From: Prevotella sp. Rep29
Lineage (GTDB): Bacteria; Bacteroidota; Bacteroidia; Bacteroidales; Bacteroidaceae
Assembly: GCF_019551475.1 (NCBI RefSeq)
Contig: NZ_CP047159.1
Coordinates: 2,170,001-2,234,000, forward strand
Length of the DNA: 64,000 bases
Reading direction: 5' to 3'
The position numbers and the translations under genes were made by a program. Positions 17,953 to 28,042 of this stretch are shown piece by piece. The first letter of the stretch is position 1. Every line of letters starts with the position of its first letter. Below the pieces are notes generated by a model. It was not told where the DNA came from. It worked only from the letters and a program-made list of their open reading frames with translations, and ran no database searches.

Positions 17953-19563
17953 TTAACGCGGATTCGGTGTAACACCGGCATCACGTGCCTGTTGTGGTAT
18001 CTGAATCGCCTTACGCTCATCGTCAGAGGTCAGCACATCCACCAGCGTTCCGGGAACATGGCTTCTCATCATACGGCGCTTGATTTCGATACCAAAGCGC
18101 TTGATGTCGAACCAACGGTTGCCGCGGAACATGGTCTCGATGCGGCGCATGTTGAGCAGACACTGGAACATGGTCTCCTGTACGCTACCCTCAGCATCAA
18201 TCTCAAATCCCTTCGGATTCAGGTGCTTCTTGATGGTTGAAACCATACCCGTCTGGTCTTCTTGCGTTTCCGTATAGCAATAGCCGACCTTATTGTAGAA
18301 CTTCTGAATGGTATCTGTTGTCAGCACCAAATCTGATGTTGTCACATTGCGCATCCAGAGATTCATGTCTTCAAGAGCCTTGTCGTAGTTCTTCAGGTGG
18401 ATGTAAGCCTCAGCACGTTCCAACAAGCAGTCGTCGGCAACAAACATCGGGAAGATGGTACGAGCATAACCTATACCTGCTACAGGGTCGGTGTATTGGA
18501 ACAGATTCGGGCAGCGGAATGCCACGTTGTAACCAATGTCGTCACCACCGGGATAGTATCCCGTTCCGCCGTCAATGTAAGAACTATTTCCTGTTCCCCA
18601 GATATGCGTAGCACCGAATGTCTCATTACCATTGATGTATGAGCCGTGTGCGAAGTGCTTGTAGCTGTTATAGTTCGTGAACATTGAACCGAGGCGCGAA
18701 TAGCAAGCTGACAGGAGCAGGTTACAATTGTGGTCTGACGACACATATTGAACCGGACGTCCATACCTTGACTTCTCATAGGTTGCATACGTTACCCAGT
18801 CGCGCAACATCGCCTTTGGCACATCGCCTAAACAAAGATTAGCATACTTGATGCACTCTTCCCACTTACCATAATAGAGGAAGAAACGGGAAGCGAATGC
18901 GTAGGCTGCTTTCTTGTTGAAGTGATACTTCGGAACATCGTAATGAGAATCACCCAACAATGGAAGTCCTTCCAACAGGTCGGCTTCAATCTTCTCATAT
19001 ACTTCCTGCAAGTTGCCACGGTCATTCACCGTACCAACTTTTGTAGCAGTCCCATACTGATAGTAAACGCCCAGGTCGGTTCCTGCCGTTTTTGGAGCAT
19101 ACACCTTACAGAAGATATTGGCAAGCATGAAGTGTGCGTAAGCACGGCACACGAGCGCCTCACCCTTGCATTCTTCCAACAATGTAGTGGTCGGTCCACC
19201 GAGGTCTTCAATTCCCTGCAGTGCGAAATTAGCATGCACTGCCATTTTGTAATAATCAGTCCACAAAGAGTTTGGACCCTCATTGAAGGTTTCCGTAATG
19301 TCCTCCCAGTGACCCAGTTCCATGAACCATCTGTTTCCGGAACCGAGGGTGTTGTTGAATTCATCCACATTGTCTGACGAGTACTCTGTCAACACTGCAT
19401 ACTCGTGAGTCGGGTATGCGCCAACAAGAATTCCCTTCACTTTCTCCTCATTGTCGATGGTCGTACGGTTGTCCGGCATCGTGTCGAGGAAGTGGTCGCA
19501 TGAGGTCATTGCCAGTCCTGCAACCGCCAATAGGGCGGAATAGATTATATTTCTTGTTTTCAT
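17953..19563 (-). CDS. SusD/RagB family nutrient-binding lipoprotein
   Basis: 536 residues, lipobox MTSC followed by DHFLDTMPDNRT, a standard SusD start. The C-terminal signature RGNRWFDIKRFGIEIKRR is clear, and the protein ends in the usual 'aIqIP..a...G...NPR' form (IQIPQQARDAGVTPNPR). It pairs with the SusC at 19579-22896 (15-bp gap). It is diverged from the SusD at 8418-10154, so the two importers probably differ in ligand. Confidence 0.93.
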   Translation of the reverse strand: MKTRNIIYSALLAVAGLAMTSCDHFLDTMPDNRTTIDNEEKVKGILVGAYPTHEYAVLTEYSSDNVDEFNNTLGSGNRWFMELGHWEDITETFNEGPNSLWTDYYKMAVHANFALQGIEDLGGPTTTLLEECKGEALVCRAYAHFMLANIFCKVYAPKTAGTDLGVYYQYGTATKVGTVNDRGNLQEVYEKIEADLLEGLPLLGDSHYDVPKYHFNKKAAYAFASRFFLYYGKWEECIKYANLCLGDVPKAMLRDWVTYATYEKSRYGRPVQYVSSDHNCNLLLSACYSRLGSMFTNYNSYKHFAHGSYINGNETFGATHIWGTGNSSYIDGGTGYYPGGDDIGYNVAFRCPNLFQYTDPVAGIGYARTIFPMFVADDCLLERAEAYIHLKNYDKALEDMNLWMRNVTTSDLVLTTDTIQKFYNKVGYCYTETQEDQTGMVSTIKKHLNPKGFEIDAEGSVQETMFQCLLNMRRIETMFRGNRWFDIKRFGIEIKRRMMRSHVPGTLVDVLTSDDERKAIQIPQQARDAGVTPNPR

Positions 19564-19578
19564 ATCTGTATCTGTTTT

Positions 19579-22500
19579 TTAGATTCCTAATCTCAGTGTA
19601 AGTGTAAACTGCTTGGGAACAGGAGCGGCAACACCACCAGTGTTGAAGAACTCAGGATCCTGACCGTTCAGTTTCTTGTCAGCATAAATCAGGAAGAGGT
19701 TCGTAGCCTGCAACTTCAGTGAGCAGTTGTACAGACCGAGCGGCTGTATCAGCGTCTTCGGGAAGTCGTAAGCCAAAGAGATTTCCTTCATACGGATGAA
19801 GTCGCCCTTCGCCGTGCGCACGCTTGAGTAGTTGTAAGCGTTGTAAGCATAGCTCAGGCTGGTGTTGTTCCAGTTCTGACGGCGCGAAGCTATCACAGGA
19901 ACATCTGTAATGTTTTCGTCACCAGGAACTGTCCAGCGGTTGCGGAACTCCTTCGGTGTAGAAACCAAGTCGTTGTAGCTGCGTCTGAACACTGCATCCA
20001 GACGGATGGCGTTTCCGAACGAATAGGTCATAAAGACATTCAGCGTCAAGCCTTTGTACTTGAAGATGTTACCGAACGAACCGGTATCTGTCGGGTCGGT
20101 TGGACCTTCATAATCCAAGAAAGCAAGTTTGTCTTGGTCGGTAAGCTGGAAGTTCAGACCTGTCACCGTCACCTCACCATCTTCGTTGAGGAAGGTTGGC
20201 AGACCTTCGTAGTTCAGACCCATGAACGGAACGGAGAACAGTGCACGTACGGGGTAGCCCTCGCGTGCAAAACCGCTACCGGTCAGGAAGGCATACATAC
20301 GGGTTGTTGTCTTCAGCTTCGTCACTTTATTGTGCGTATGAGAATAGATGAAGCTGGAGGTCCAGGTGAAGTCTTTCGTCTTGATATTGGTGGTTGAGAG
20401 ACTGAGCTCGATACCGTTCGACTTCATCTCAGCAATATTTGCATATTTAGTCAACGAACCGTCAGTACCATCCACGTCGCCACGGCCGATGAGGTCATAG
20501 TTGTTACGGGTGTACCAGTCGAAGGTGAAGTTGATGCGGTTTCTCAAGAATCCTGCCTCAAAACCGAGGTTCAGCTCGTGCTTCTTCTCGTAGGTCAGGT
20601 CGGGGTTAGCTGTGCTGGACACATACAAACCAGACTCACTGTCTTTTGTAGAATAACGCCACGGCGTTGTGCTGCGGATAATCGCCTCTGCGTTGGTCAC
20701 TGCCGGGCGGTCACCTGTCAGCGAGTAAGAGGCTTTCAGCGTCAAGTGAGAAAGTGCAGGTTGAAGTTTCTCAAACCAAGTTTCCTCATGCGCATTCCAT
20801 GCGGCAGAAACGTTCCATGTCGGCATCCAGCGGCTGCTACGCGCCTTACCCAGACCGTTCGTACCTTCGTAACGATAGGTTCCGTTGATGGTGTAACGTC
20901 CTTTATAAGAATAGGTGGCGTTAGCAAAGAATGCTGCGCTGCGCGAGTGGCGGTTGCTCATGGTATAATAGTCTGTACCATCTTCCTGTCCCATTTTGAA
21001 CACGCGGTAGTCGTAGTTGGCAATTTCACCCATGCTGTACTGCATACCCCAACCGCGCCACCAAGTAGAGTGACGGTCGTAAGAGTTGGTTTCCAGACCA
21101 CCATAGAAGTTGACAATGTGAATATCGTTGTAAACATCGTTATACTGTGCCGATGCACGGAAATCCCAACCGAACATACGGTTGTCGGTGCGGTTGAAGA
21201 TACCTCCATAAGGAAGCACTGACACTGGCAGGGCATATTGATTGTCCGGGTCTGAATAGAGACGGGAGTTACTGTCGCGGATAGTCGCTGTATCCATTGC
21301 GCGGAATGCCATTGCCTGGTTGGAGTCATCTCTGATGTAGTGCTCTTGAGAGGTTGTTGAATACTTCGCTGCTGCGAGCACACTCAGTTCCACTTTCGTG
21401 ATGGGCTTATAGTTCAAACGAGCCTGCACACGGATGTCAGCCACGTTCAGGTCCATGTAGTTGTTGTCCAACTCATGAAGGATGTTGAACGGAGCATAGT
21501 TACGCTTGTAGAACGTATGCGGGTCAAGGGCACGAGAGGTACTCAACGCGTAAGAATACGGGTTGATATCGAACTCACGAGACACTTCACCGGTTACTAC
21601 GTTGGTAGAAGAACCCAGCGTTCCGGGAGCGCGCTGCTTACGATAGGAAGCGTTGCTGATGAGGTTCACAGAAACCTTCTTCGAAATGTTGAACGTAGAG
21701 TTCATGTTTGCTGTGTAACGCTGCACCTTGCTCTGAAGTGTCCAGCCCGGGTCGAACATTGCACTCAGAGAAGCATAGTACTGAGCCTTGTCCGTACCGG
21801 CAGAAACGCTGACAGAGTGGTTGTGCATGATGGAAGTCTTGAACAACTCGTCGAACCAGTCGGTGTTGCGGTACTCCGCATCACGCAGGTAAGCAGCCTT
21901 TGCCTCTGGCGTGTTAGGAAGACCAAACTGACCGCTCGTAGCGTCATATTGGCTCAACAACTCATACATCTTACCATATACACCGCTTGAAGAAGCGTTC
22001 GCCGTACCGGCATAGAGCAAGTAACCCTTCTGCTGCAACTCCTGATAGATAGACATCTGGTCCTGAGAGTTCATGATGTTGAATGTCGAATAACTCGGAA
22101 TCAGTCGCAAGGTATATTCACCCGTATAGCTGATACGGGCTGTACCTGCCTGACCTTTCTTCGTCGTCACAACAATCACACCTGCCATGGCGCGTGCACC
22201 GTAGATAGAAGTAGCTGAACCGTCCTTCAGAATCTGGAACGACTCGATGTCGTCGGCGTTCAGACCTGCGATAGCAGAAGAAATCAACGTCTCGGCATCA
22301 CCAGACGACAGCGCGTCGGCATCCACGTCGATGACATCTTCCTGAATCACACCGTCAACCACCCACAGCGGTTTCGACGAACCGTAAATTGAAGTGGCAC
22401 CACGCACGCGGATTTTCGGAGCTGTACCGAAAGTACCCGACACGTTCTGCACACTCACACCGGCAGCACGACCTTCGAGCGAACGGCTGATATCAGCCAT

Positions 22501-22896
22501 ACCATCGATCTTTGCTTCCTTGGCGTCCACTTTCGTCGTAGAACCCGTGAACAGACGCTTGTCCATCTTCTGCATACCCGTCACGACCACTTCTTCAACG
22601 AGTTGGGCATCCGAAGTCAACGTGACCACCATGCCAGCCTTCGGCGTAACGGTCTGTGTCGTCATACCGATGTAGCTGATTACCAATTTCTTACCAGCAG
22701 GTACGTCAATCGTGAAGTGTCCGTCAATGTCGGTAATAGCACCGGCACCCGTAGCTCCCTGAACAACGACAGAAGCACCGATAATCGGTTCTCCGTCATC
22801 ACCTGAAATGACAGTACCTGTGATCTTCGTCTGAGCCAGAGCTGTACCCATTAAGAGGAACAGGCTGACCGCAATCATAGTTAGTCTTTTCTTCAT
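19579..22896 (-). CDS. SusC/RagA family TonB-linked outer membrane transporter (second paralogue)
   Basis: 1105 residues from the ATG at 22896. The frame is open for 37 further codons upstream, but that extension lacks signal-peptide character and crosses the promoter, so it is rejected. Order: signal peptide MKKRLTMIAVSLFLLMGTALA, regulatory-like domain, plug (SGTFGTAPKIRVRGATSIYG) and barrel ending FTLTLRLGI. The N-terminal third is very close to the SusC at 10179-13517, while the barrel has diverged. It heads the rightward operon. Confidence 0.95.
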   Translation of the reverse strand: MKKRLTMIAVSLFLLMGTALAQTKITGTVISGDDGEPIIGASVVVQGATGAGAITDIDGHFTIDVPAGKKLVISYIGMTTQTVTPKAGMVVTLTSDAQLVEEVVVTGMQKMDKRLFTGSTTKVDAKEAKIDGMADISRSLEGRAAGVSVQNVSGTFGTAPKIRVRGATSIYGSSKPLWVVDGVIQEDVIDVDADALSSGDAETLISSAIAGLNADDIESFQILKDGSATSIYGARAMAGVIVVTTKKGQAGTARISYTGEYTLRLIPSYSTFNIMNSQDQMSIYQELQQKGYLLYAGTANASSSGVYGKMYELLSQYDATSGQFGLPNTPEAKAAYLRDAEYRNTDWFDELFKTSIMHNHSVSVSAGTDKAQYYASLSAMFDPGWTLQSKVQRYTANMNSTFNISKKVSVNLISNASYRKQRAPGTLGSSTNVVTGEVSREFDINPYSYALSTSRALDPHTFYKRNYAPFNILHELDNNYMDLNVADIRVQARLNYKPITKVELSVLAAAKYSTTSQEHYIRDDSNQAMAFRAMDTATIRDSNSRLYSDPDNQYALPVSVLPYGGIFNRTDNRMFGWDFRASAQYNDVYNDIHIVNFYGGLETNSYDRHSTWWRGWGMQYSMGEIANYDYRVFKMGQEDGTDYYTMSNRHSRSAAFFANATYSYKGRYTINGTYRYEGTNGLGKARSSRWMPTWNVSAAWNAHEETWFEKLQPALSHLTLKASYSLTGDRPAVTNAEAIIRSTTPWRYSTKDSESGLYVSSTANPDLTYEKKHELNLGFEAGFLRNRINFTFDWYTRNNYDLIGRGDVDGTDGSLTKYANIAEMKSNGIELSLSTTNIKTKDFTWTSSFIYSHTHNKVTKLKTTTRMYAFLTGSGFAREGYPVRALFSVPFMGLNYEGLPTFLNEDGEVTVTGLNFQLTDQDKLAFLDYEGPTDPTDTGSFGNIFKYKGLTLNVFMTYSFGNAIRLDAVFRRSYNDLVSTPKEFRNRWTVPGDENITDVPVIASRRQNWNNTSLSYAYNAYNYSSVRTAKGDFIRMKEISLAYDFPKTLIQPLGLYNCSLKLQATNLFLIYADKKLNGQDPEFFNTGGVAAPVPKQFTLTLRLGI

Positions 22897-22953
22897 AGAG
22901 ATTTTAAATAAAGTTATTAATACATAATGTCTAATTCTCGAAATATTTGATTG

Positions 22954-22985
22954 CAAAAATATATAAAAAAGGATGGTTATACAAA
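22954..22985 (-). promoter_or_regulatory. Promoter of the rightward SusC operon
   Basis: The minus strand reads TTTG (22982-22985), a 20-bp gap, then TATTTTTG (22954-22961). The expected start near 22950 gives a leader of about 50 nt, shorter than that of the sister operon. Confidence 0.72.
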
Positions 22986-23235
22986 CACTTTGTTCTAATT
23001 GGGACAACCTTTCCTACATTCTTGCGTTTTTGGGATAATCTGTCTATTGATTTTAACATTTCACCCTCTTTTTATCCCTAAAACAACTCTTTTTTGAAAG
23101 GAATTTCACGTTTCGTTACACATTATTGCAGTTTTTACACATTAACGACTCCCCATTTGAAGAGCAAAATGTTGACATTCAACTCATTTGGGATTATCTG
23201 TACCTGTCTGTGTCCTGATGCAAGGGGAATTTATT

Positions 23236-23265
23236 TTGATATTCCATTAAATTATTGTATTTTTG
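23236..23265 (+). promoter_or_regulatory. Promoter of the 23.3-kb lipoprotein operon
   Basis: TTG at 23236-23238, a 19-bp gap and TATTTTTG at 23258-23265. The -7 box ends only 7 bp before the ATG at 23273, so the transcript should be nearly leaderless. Confidence 0.65.
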
Positions 23266-23272
23266 CAAACGT

Positions 23273-24190
23273 ATGAAAACAAAACTGTCATTCCTGTTCG
23301 TAACACTACTCGCCCTTTGCGCATGTTCAGAGCAACGTGTGAAGACGAATGCCGTGTATTATTGGAGCACGACGTTCAGGAATGACAGCGTGCAAGAAGC
23401 GTTCTTACACGAGCACAAGATTAAAAAGATGTATCTGCGCTTCTTCGATGTGGTTGTAAACGAACGAGGTGAGGTAATGCCCAATGCGACAGTCCGCTTT
23501 GCATCGCCCGCCCCCATCGGAGTGGAAATTATTCCTGTCGTCTATATTGTGAACGACTGCCTATACCAGCCTATTGACAAGCTGGACTCGCTGATTTTGC
23601 AACGTGTTACCCAGATGTGTGAAACAAACGACATCAGCCCGCTCCGCGAGTTACAGATTGATTGCGACTGGACTGCCCGCTCACGCGAACGCTATATGAA
23701 TCTGCTCACTAAACTGAGGAAGCGGGCAAAAAAACAGGGCATAGCCCTTTCGGCAACAATCCGCCTCCACCAGTTAGGAGAAGCGCCACCGCCTGTTGAC
23801 CGAGGCATCCTGATGATGTATAACACGGGCGATGTGACCCGCCTCGACTGTGAGCACCCTATTCTTGACCTCAAGGATGCCGCCCCGTATCTGCGAAAGC
23901 TGTCTGCTTATCGCTTGCCATTAGCTGCCGCTTACCCGGTGTATGCGTGGCGGGTGTTGTTCAGAGGAGGGAAGTATGTGGGCATCATGCACAGCGATGA
24001 TGAGTTGCCCACGACAGAAGGTGACAGCATCGTCGTCAGGGAGCCGACCCTTGAAATGGTCATGAAGACCAAAGAGGCTATTGGAAAGGAAAAGTCAGAA
24101 ATCAACGATGAAATCGTGCTTTTTGACATCAGTAACGAGAATATTGAACGAATAAAAAGATACCATTATGAAAAGATTTTTAATCCTTAG
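23273..24190 (+). CDS. Lipoprotein of unknown function, DUF3142-like core
   Basis: 305 residues from ATG 23273; an in-frame ATG at 23255 is upstream of the predicted start site and is not used here. Lipobox ALCAC. The segment ELQIDCDWTARSRERYMNLL, followed by LRKRAKKQGIALSATIRLHQL, resembles the 'vQIDfDa..S....Y..lL..lR' core of DUF3142 proteins, which are probably TIM-barrel hydrolase-like; this is a weak assignment. The gene overlaps the next by 23 bp, so translation is probably coupled. No catalytic residues are proposed. Confidence 0.6.
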   Translation: MKTKLSFLFVTLLALCACSEQRVKTNAVYYWSTTFRNDSVQEAFLHEHKIKKMYLRFFDVVVNERGEVMPNATVRFASPAPIGVEIIPVVYIVNDCLYQPIDKLDSLILQRVTQMCETNDISPLRELQIDCDWTARSRERYMNLLTKLRKRAKKQGIALSATIRLHQLGEAPPPVDRGILMMYNTGDVTRLDCEHPILDLKDAAPYLRKLSAYRLPLAAAYPVYAWRVLFRGGKYVGIMHSDDELPTTEGDSIVVREPTLEMVMKTKEAIGKEKSEINDEIVLFDISNENIERIKRYHYEKIFNP

Positions 24191-26276
24191 CCTAAGTGCT
24201 GTCTTTTTCTTTGCCGACACCTGGGCTTGCTTTTCTGAACGCTCCACATATAATTATTATATGTTCAGCGTGTTCCGTCGCGAAGCGATGAACGACCGGT
24301 TCACCAACCAACTGGATGCCTATTGGCAGCAATACAGCAATGGCGAAGTCACCAACTATCAGTGGAACGGTGACCGCATCATGCAGATTGCAAACGACAA
24401 TGGCGACAAAGAGATGGTTGCCTATCTCACCCAACTGAATGAGTATCTGGAGATTAGCGACCAACTGAAAGAAACATGGTCGTATCCCACCAAAGCTGAG
24501 TTGGCGCAACGCAAGACCAACCTCCAGAAGATGATTCAACAATCCAAGAGCTATAAGGGCACCCGGCTGGCTGACCAGTGGCTGCTGCTACGGATGCGCG
24601 CCAACATGGTTCTCGGGCAGAATCAGGAAAACATCAGCCTCTGGAACAGCAAAGGCTCTAAACTACGCAAGAGCGTTTACCGCGACATGATGCAGAACAT
24701 CTATGCCGGCGCTTTGCTGCGGACGGGAAAACGCAAACAGGCATGCGACATCTATGCCGAGCAGGGAGACATGGTCAGCATCAAGTGGGCGATGCGCAAA
24801 CACCGAAATTTGGCAGGCATCAAGAATGTGTATGACGAAGATCCCAATTCGCCCATACTGAACTTCCTGATTCAAGACTTCGTCAACAATGCACAAGAGA
24901 CCATGGACAGCGATGAGGACTGGCTCTCAACCATCGATGCCCGACCCATAAAACGTGCAGAAATTGCCGATTTCATCGAGTTTTCGAACCAAGTCGTACG
25001 CAGTGGCAAGACACAGTCGCCCGCCCTTTGGAAAGCTGCAGTCGGCGAACTGCAATACCTCAGCGGACAGCAGGAAGCAGCGATGAAGAGCCTGGAAGAG
25101 GCAATGAAGATGAACGGCACACAGCGCATGAAGGACAACGCCCGCGCCATTCGTGCCATAGCGTCTGTGAGAGGCAGCAAAACGGATGCAAACTATGAGC
25201 GCTTTATCGTCAATGAAATGAAATGGCTGATTGCGAAAATCAAGGAAGAGGGCATTCAAGACAGCTATTCGGGCAATCACTATACCGACATGCTGGAACG
25301 CTTGGTGTACAACAATCTTGTCCCGAAATACTACAAGGAGAATAAAGTGGAGGTAGCTACGGCACTGACTGCCGTCATGGACAACCGCGAAAAGCTGTAT
25401 GGACTGCCCGAAACGCCTGAGGAGCGCAGCAGCTGGAACCCCAACTACTCATGGAGTGAGTACTACTGCAACCTGGACACGTTGCGGGCAGAGGAACTGG
25501 TCAGATATTTCGAGTGGACCGGCAAGAGTGCGAAGGGCGAAATGGAGAAATTCCTCAAGAGACAGATTGTCACCAACAAGGACTTTTTCAACGATTTCAT
25601 CGGCACTCGTTACATGGCTGAGGGCAATTTCAAACAGGCGATGACCTATTTGAAAAAGGTTCCGTTCAGTTTTATGGAGGCACAAAACATCAGTTATTAT
25701 CTCGCACATCGGAGATACACCACGCCCCGATGGTTCGTCAAACAGGCTGAAAGCGAGAAGGGGCAGACGGAAGGTCCGTTCTTGGCGACACTCACTTCCA
25801 ATCAGAAACTCCTGTTCTGTCAGGATATCATAAAGAAGGAAGAACAGTTCAAACGGGCAAAGGGTGAGAAGCGCGAACAACTTGCCTACGAACTTGCCAC
25901 GGGCTATTACCAGGCATCTTATCTGGGTGAATGCTGGTACCTCACGCATTATGGGCAGAGCGTCAACGACACGGTGCGCGCAGGAGAGATGGATTTCGTG
26001 AGCAAAGCCATCGACTATCTGAAAGTCAGCAAGCAGAGCCGAAATGTGCAAATGCGGGCAAACAGCCTCTACGCCTTGTCGTTTATCCCATTAGACCCGT
26101 GGATCAAAGAAGAATATGACTACGCGACCCACACCTGGTTCAATATTCCTCTCCGCACATCCAGACAGTATCTTGCGCTGGATGAGCTCAGCAGATTCGC
26201 GGCTCAACACGCCAAGCAGATGGATGGACATATCACGAAATGCGACGTACTGAAACGATTCAGGAAATATAACTGA
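24168..26276 (+). CDS. Secreted helical-repeat (TPR-like) protein of unknown function
   Basis: 702 residues with an N-terminal signal peptide (MKRFLILSLSAVFFFADTWA, Cys follows). The rest is almost wholly alpha-helical, with TPR-like pairs such as ALLRTGKRKQACDIYAEQGD and EGNFKQAMTYLKKV. I do not recognise the family. It starts inside the end of the preceding lipoprotein gene and is followed after 38 bp by a C69 dipeptidase, so the three form an operon. It is probably a periplasmic scaffold that partners the lipoprotein. Confidence 0.6.
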   Translation: MKRFLILSLSAVFFFADTWACFSERSTYNYYMFSVFRREAMNDRFTNQLDAYWQQYSNGEVTNYQWNGDRIMQIANDNGDKEMVAYLTQLNEYLEISDQLKETWSYPTKAELAQRKTNLQKMIQQSKSYKGTRLADQWLLLRMRANMVLGQNQENISLWNSKGSKLRKSVYRDMMQNIYAGALLRTGKRKQACDIYAEQGDMVSIKWAMRKHRNLAGIKNVYDEDPNSPILNFLIQDFVNNAQETMDSDEDWLSTIDARPIKRAEIADFIEFSNQVVRSGKTQSPALWKAAVGELQYLSGQQEAAMKSLEEAMKMNGTQRMKDNARAIRAIASVRGSKTDANYERFIVNEMKWLIAKIKEEGIQDSYSGNHYTDMLERLVYNNLVPKYYKENKVEVATALTAVMDNREKLYGLPETPEERSSWNPNYSWSEYYCNLDTLRAEELVRYFEWTGKSAKGEMEKFLKRQIVTNKDFFNDFIGTRYMAEGNFKQAMTYLKKVPFSFMEAQNISYYLAHRRYTTPRWFVKQAESEKGQTEGPFLATLTSNQKLLFCQDIIKKEEQFKRAKGEKREQLAYELATGYYQASYLGECWYLTHYGQSVNDTVRAGEMDFVSKAIDYLKVSKQSRNVQMRANSLYALSFIPLDPWIKEEYDYATHTWFNIPLRTSRQYLALDELSRFAAQHAKQMDGHITKCDVLKRFRKYN

Positions 26277-26314
26277 CAAAAACCACTAATTTTTTCACTT
26301 AAGACTATTGAAAT

Positions 26315-27970
26315 ATGAAGAAGATTGCAATTTCATTGTTCGTGCTGATGATGGGATTCCCCATATTGTCAAAAGCGTGTACGAACATCATGGTTGGTAA
26401 GGATGCGAGCAGCGACGGCTCCGTCTATTGTACTTACTGCTGCGACTCATACGGGCTGTTCTACGGACTTGCCCACTATCCTGCAGCAAAATACGCACCA
26501 GGCACACAACGGCAACTCATCAGTTGTTACTCGCGCAAGCCGAAAGGTGTCATTCCCGAGGCTGCAGAAACCTACAATGTGGTAGGCAACATCAACGAAT
26601 GGCAGGTCAGCATCGCCGAGAGTACGTTCAACGTAGATAAAAGTTTGGTCGATTCCACTGGCATGATGGACCACACGCTGATGATGCTGCTTGCACTACA
26701 GCGCGCAAAGACCGCCCGCGAAGCCATCAAAGTGATGACCGACCTCGTGGAGAAATACGGCTACAGCAGTCAGGGAGAATCGTTCTCCGTCTGCGACCCC
26801 AACGAAGCATGGCTGTTGGAAGTGGTTAGTCAAGGTCCTGGTTCAGGCAAGGCGGTATGGGTGGCTGTCCGTATTCCCGACAATGCCATTTGCGCACATG
26901 CCAACGAAAGCCGCATCACACGTTTCAATATGAAAGACAAGAAGAATGTGATGTACCACAAGGATGTCATCAAGTATGCCCGTGAGTCTGGTCGTTTCAG
27001 TGGCAAGGACAGCGAGTTCAGCTTCCGCGATGCGTACAATAAACCTGGATTCAGCGGCAGACGTATGTGTGATGCCCGTGTATGGAGTTTTTACAACCGC
27101 CATTGCAAGGGAATGGAGAAATACCTTCCTTATATTTTAGGCGAGGAAGACACATGGGAAGACATGCCGATATGGGTTGTGCCCGACAAGAAGCTGACTT
27201 TGCAGGACGTTCAAGCAGCCATGCGCGACCACTATGAGGGTACGCAGCTGGAGCACGGCGACGACATTACGCGCGGTCTGACCAACTCCCCCTACCCGCA
27301 GGGCATCGGATTCACGTACAAAGGAAAGAAATATTTCAACGAGCGCTATATCGCCTCTCCGCAGTCAGCCTTCTCATGGGTGACCCAGATGCGCTCATGG
27401 CTGCCCCGCGAGATTGGCGGCATCATCTGGTTCGGAAACGACGAAGCCAACATGGTGGCACAGACGCCATTCTATTGCTGCGCTACACGCACGGCGCCCT
27501 GCTACGACATCAACGGTGCCGACGACGTGACGTTCTCCATGGACAACGCCTTCTGGGTGTCCAACTGGGTTGCCAACATGGTCTATGCCCGCTACGGCAT
27601 CATGTTCAAAGACCTGAAACAGGTGCGCGACTCCTTAGACAACAGCTATCAGGTAGCACTCCCTGCGGTGGAGGCAAAGGCACAGGCACTGCTGAAGACC
27701 AATCGCAACGAAGCCATCGAATACCTGACTTCCTATTCTGTGGACAAGGCACAGGAGATGCTCGCGCGCTGGCAGAAACTGGCGTTCTTCCTCATTGTGA
27801 AATACAACGACATGGCAGAGAAGCCTGAGAAAGACGGCGTGTTCCTGCGCAACCAATACGGACGCGGCGAGAAAGTGAAGCGACTGGAATATCCGGAGTA
27901 TGTGAAGCGTGCCATCGCCGAGCAGACAGGCGAACGCTACATGAATCCGAGCAGTAAGAAAAAGAAGTAA
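26315..27970 (+). CDS. Secreted C69-family dipeptidase
   Basis: 551 residues. Signal peptide 1-21, and the mature protein would begin with the nucleophile Cys22 (ACTNIMVGKDASSDGS), as in Ntn-hydrolase PepD-type C69 enzymes. Further conserved parts are EAWLLEVVSQGPGSGKAVWV, FSWVTQMRSWLP, and a C-terminal substrate-lid region. It hydrolyses short peptides, probably in the periplasm, which fits the peptide-uptake theme of the region. It is last in the operon beginning at 23273; a strong terminator follows. Confidence 0.9.
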   Translation: MKKIAISLFVLMMGFPILSKACTNIMVGKDASSDGSVYCTYCCDSYGLFYGLAHYPAAKYAPGTQRQLISCYSRKPKGVIPEAAETYNVVGNINEWQVSIAESTFNVDKSLVDSTGMMDHTLMMLLALQRAKTAREAIKVMTDLVEKYGYSSQGESFSVCDPNEAWLLEVVSQGPGSGKAVWVAVRIPDNAICAHANESRITRFNMKDKKNVMYHKDVIKYARESGRFSGKDSEFSFRDAYNKPGFSGRRMCDARVWSFYNRHCKGMEKYLPYILGEEDTWEDMPIWVVPDKKLTLQDVQAAMRDHYEGTQLEHGDDITRGLTNSPYPQGIGFTYKGKKYFNERYIASPQSAFSWVTQMRSWLPREIGGIIWFGNDEANMVAQTPFYCCATRTAPCYDINGADDVTFSMDNAFWVSNWVANMVYARYGIMFKDLKQVRDSLDNSYQVALPAVEAKAQALLKTNRNEAIEYLTSYSVDKAQEMLARWQKLAFFLIVKYNDMAEKPEKDGVFLRNQYGRGEKVKRLEYPEYVKRAIAEQTGERYMNPSSKKKK

Positions 27971-27990
27971 TACACATTATTATATATAAA

Positions 27991-28027
27991 GCGGGCGGCA
28001 GATGAGTGAATCTGCCGCCCGCTTTTT
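27991..28027 (+). terminator. Strong Rho-independent terminator after the dipeptidase
   Basis: The 13-bp perfect stem GCGGGCGGCAGAT (27991-28003) with ATCTGCCGCCCGC (28010-28022) is followed by TTTTT. It separates convergent genes and can also act weakly on the minus-strand gene ending at 28043. Confidence 0.92.
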
Positions 28028-28042
28028 CATTCCCGACCGTAG

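Noticed and set aside
22897..23007. 37-codon N-terminal extension of the second SusC
   Set aside because: It precedes a good signal peptide, crosses the TATTTTTG promoter box, and the sister SusC starts at the matching Met.
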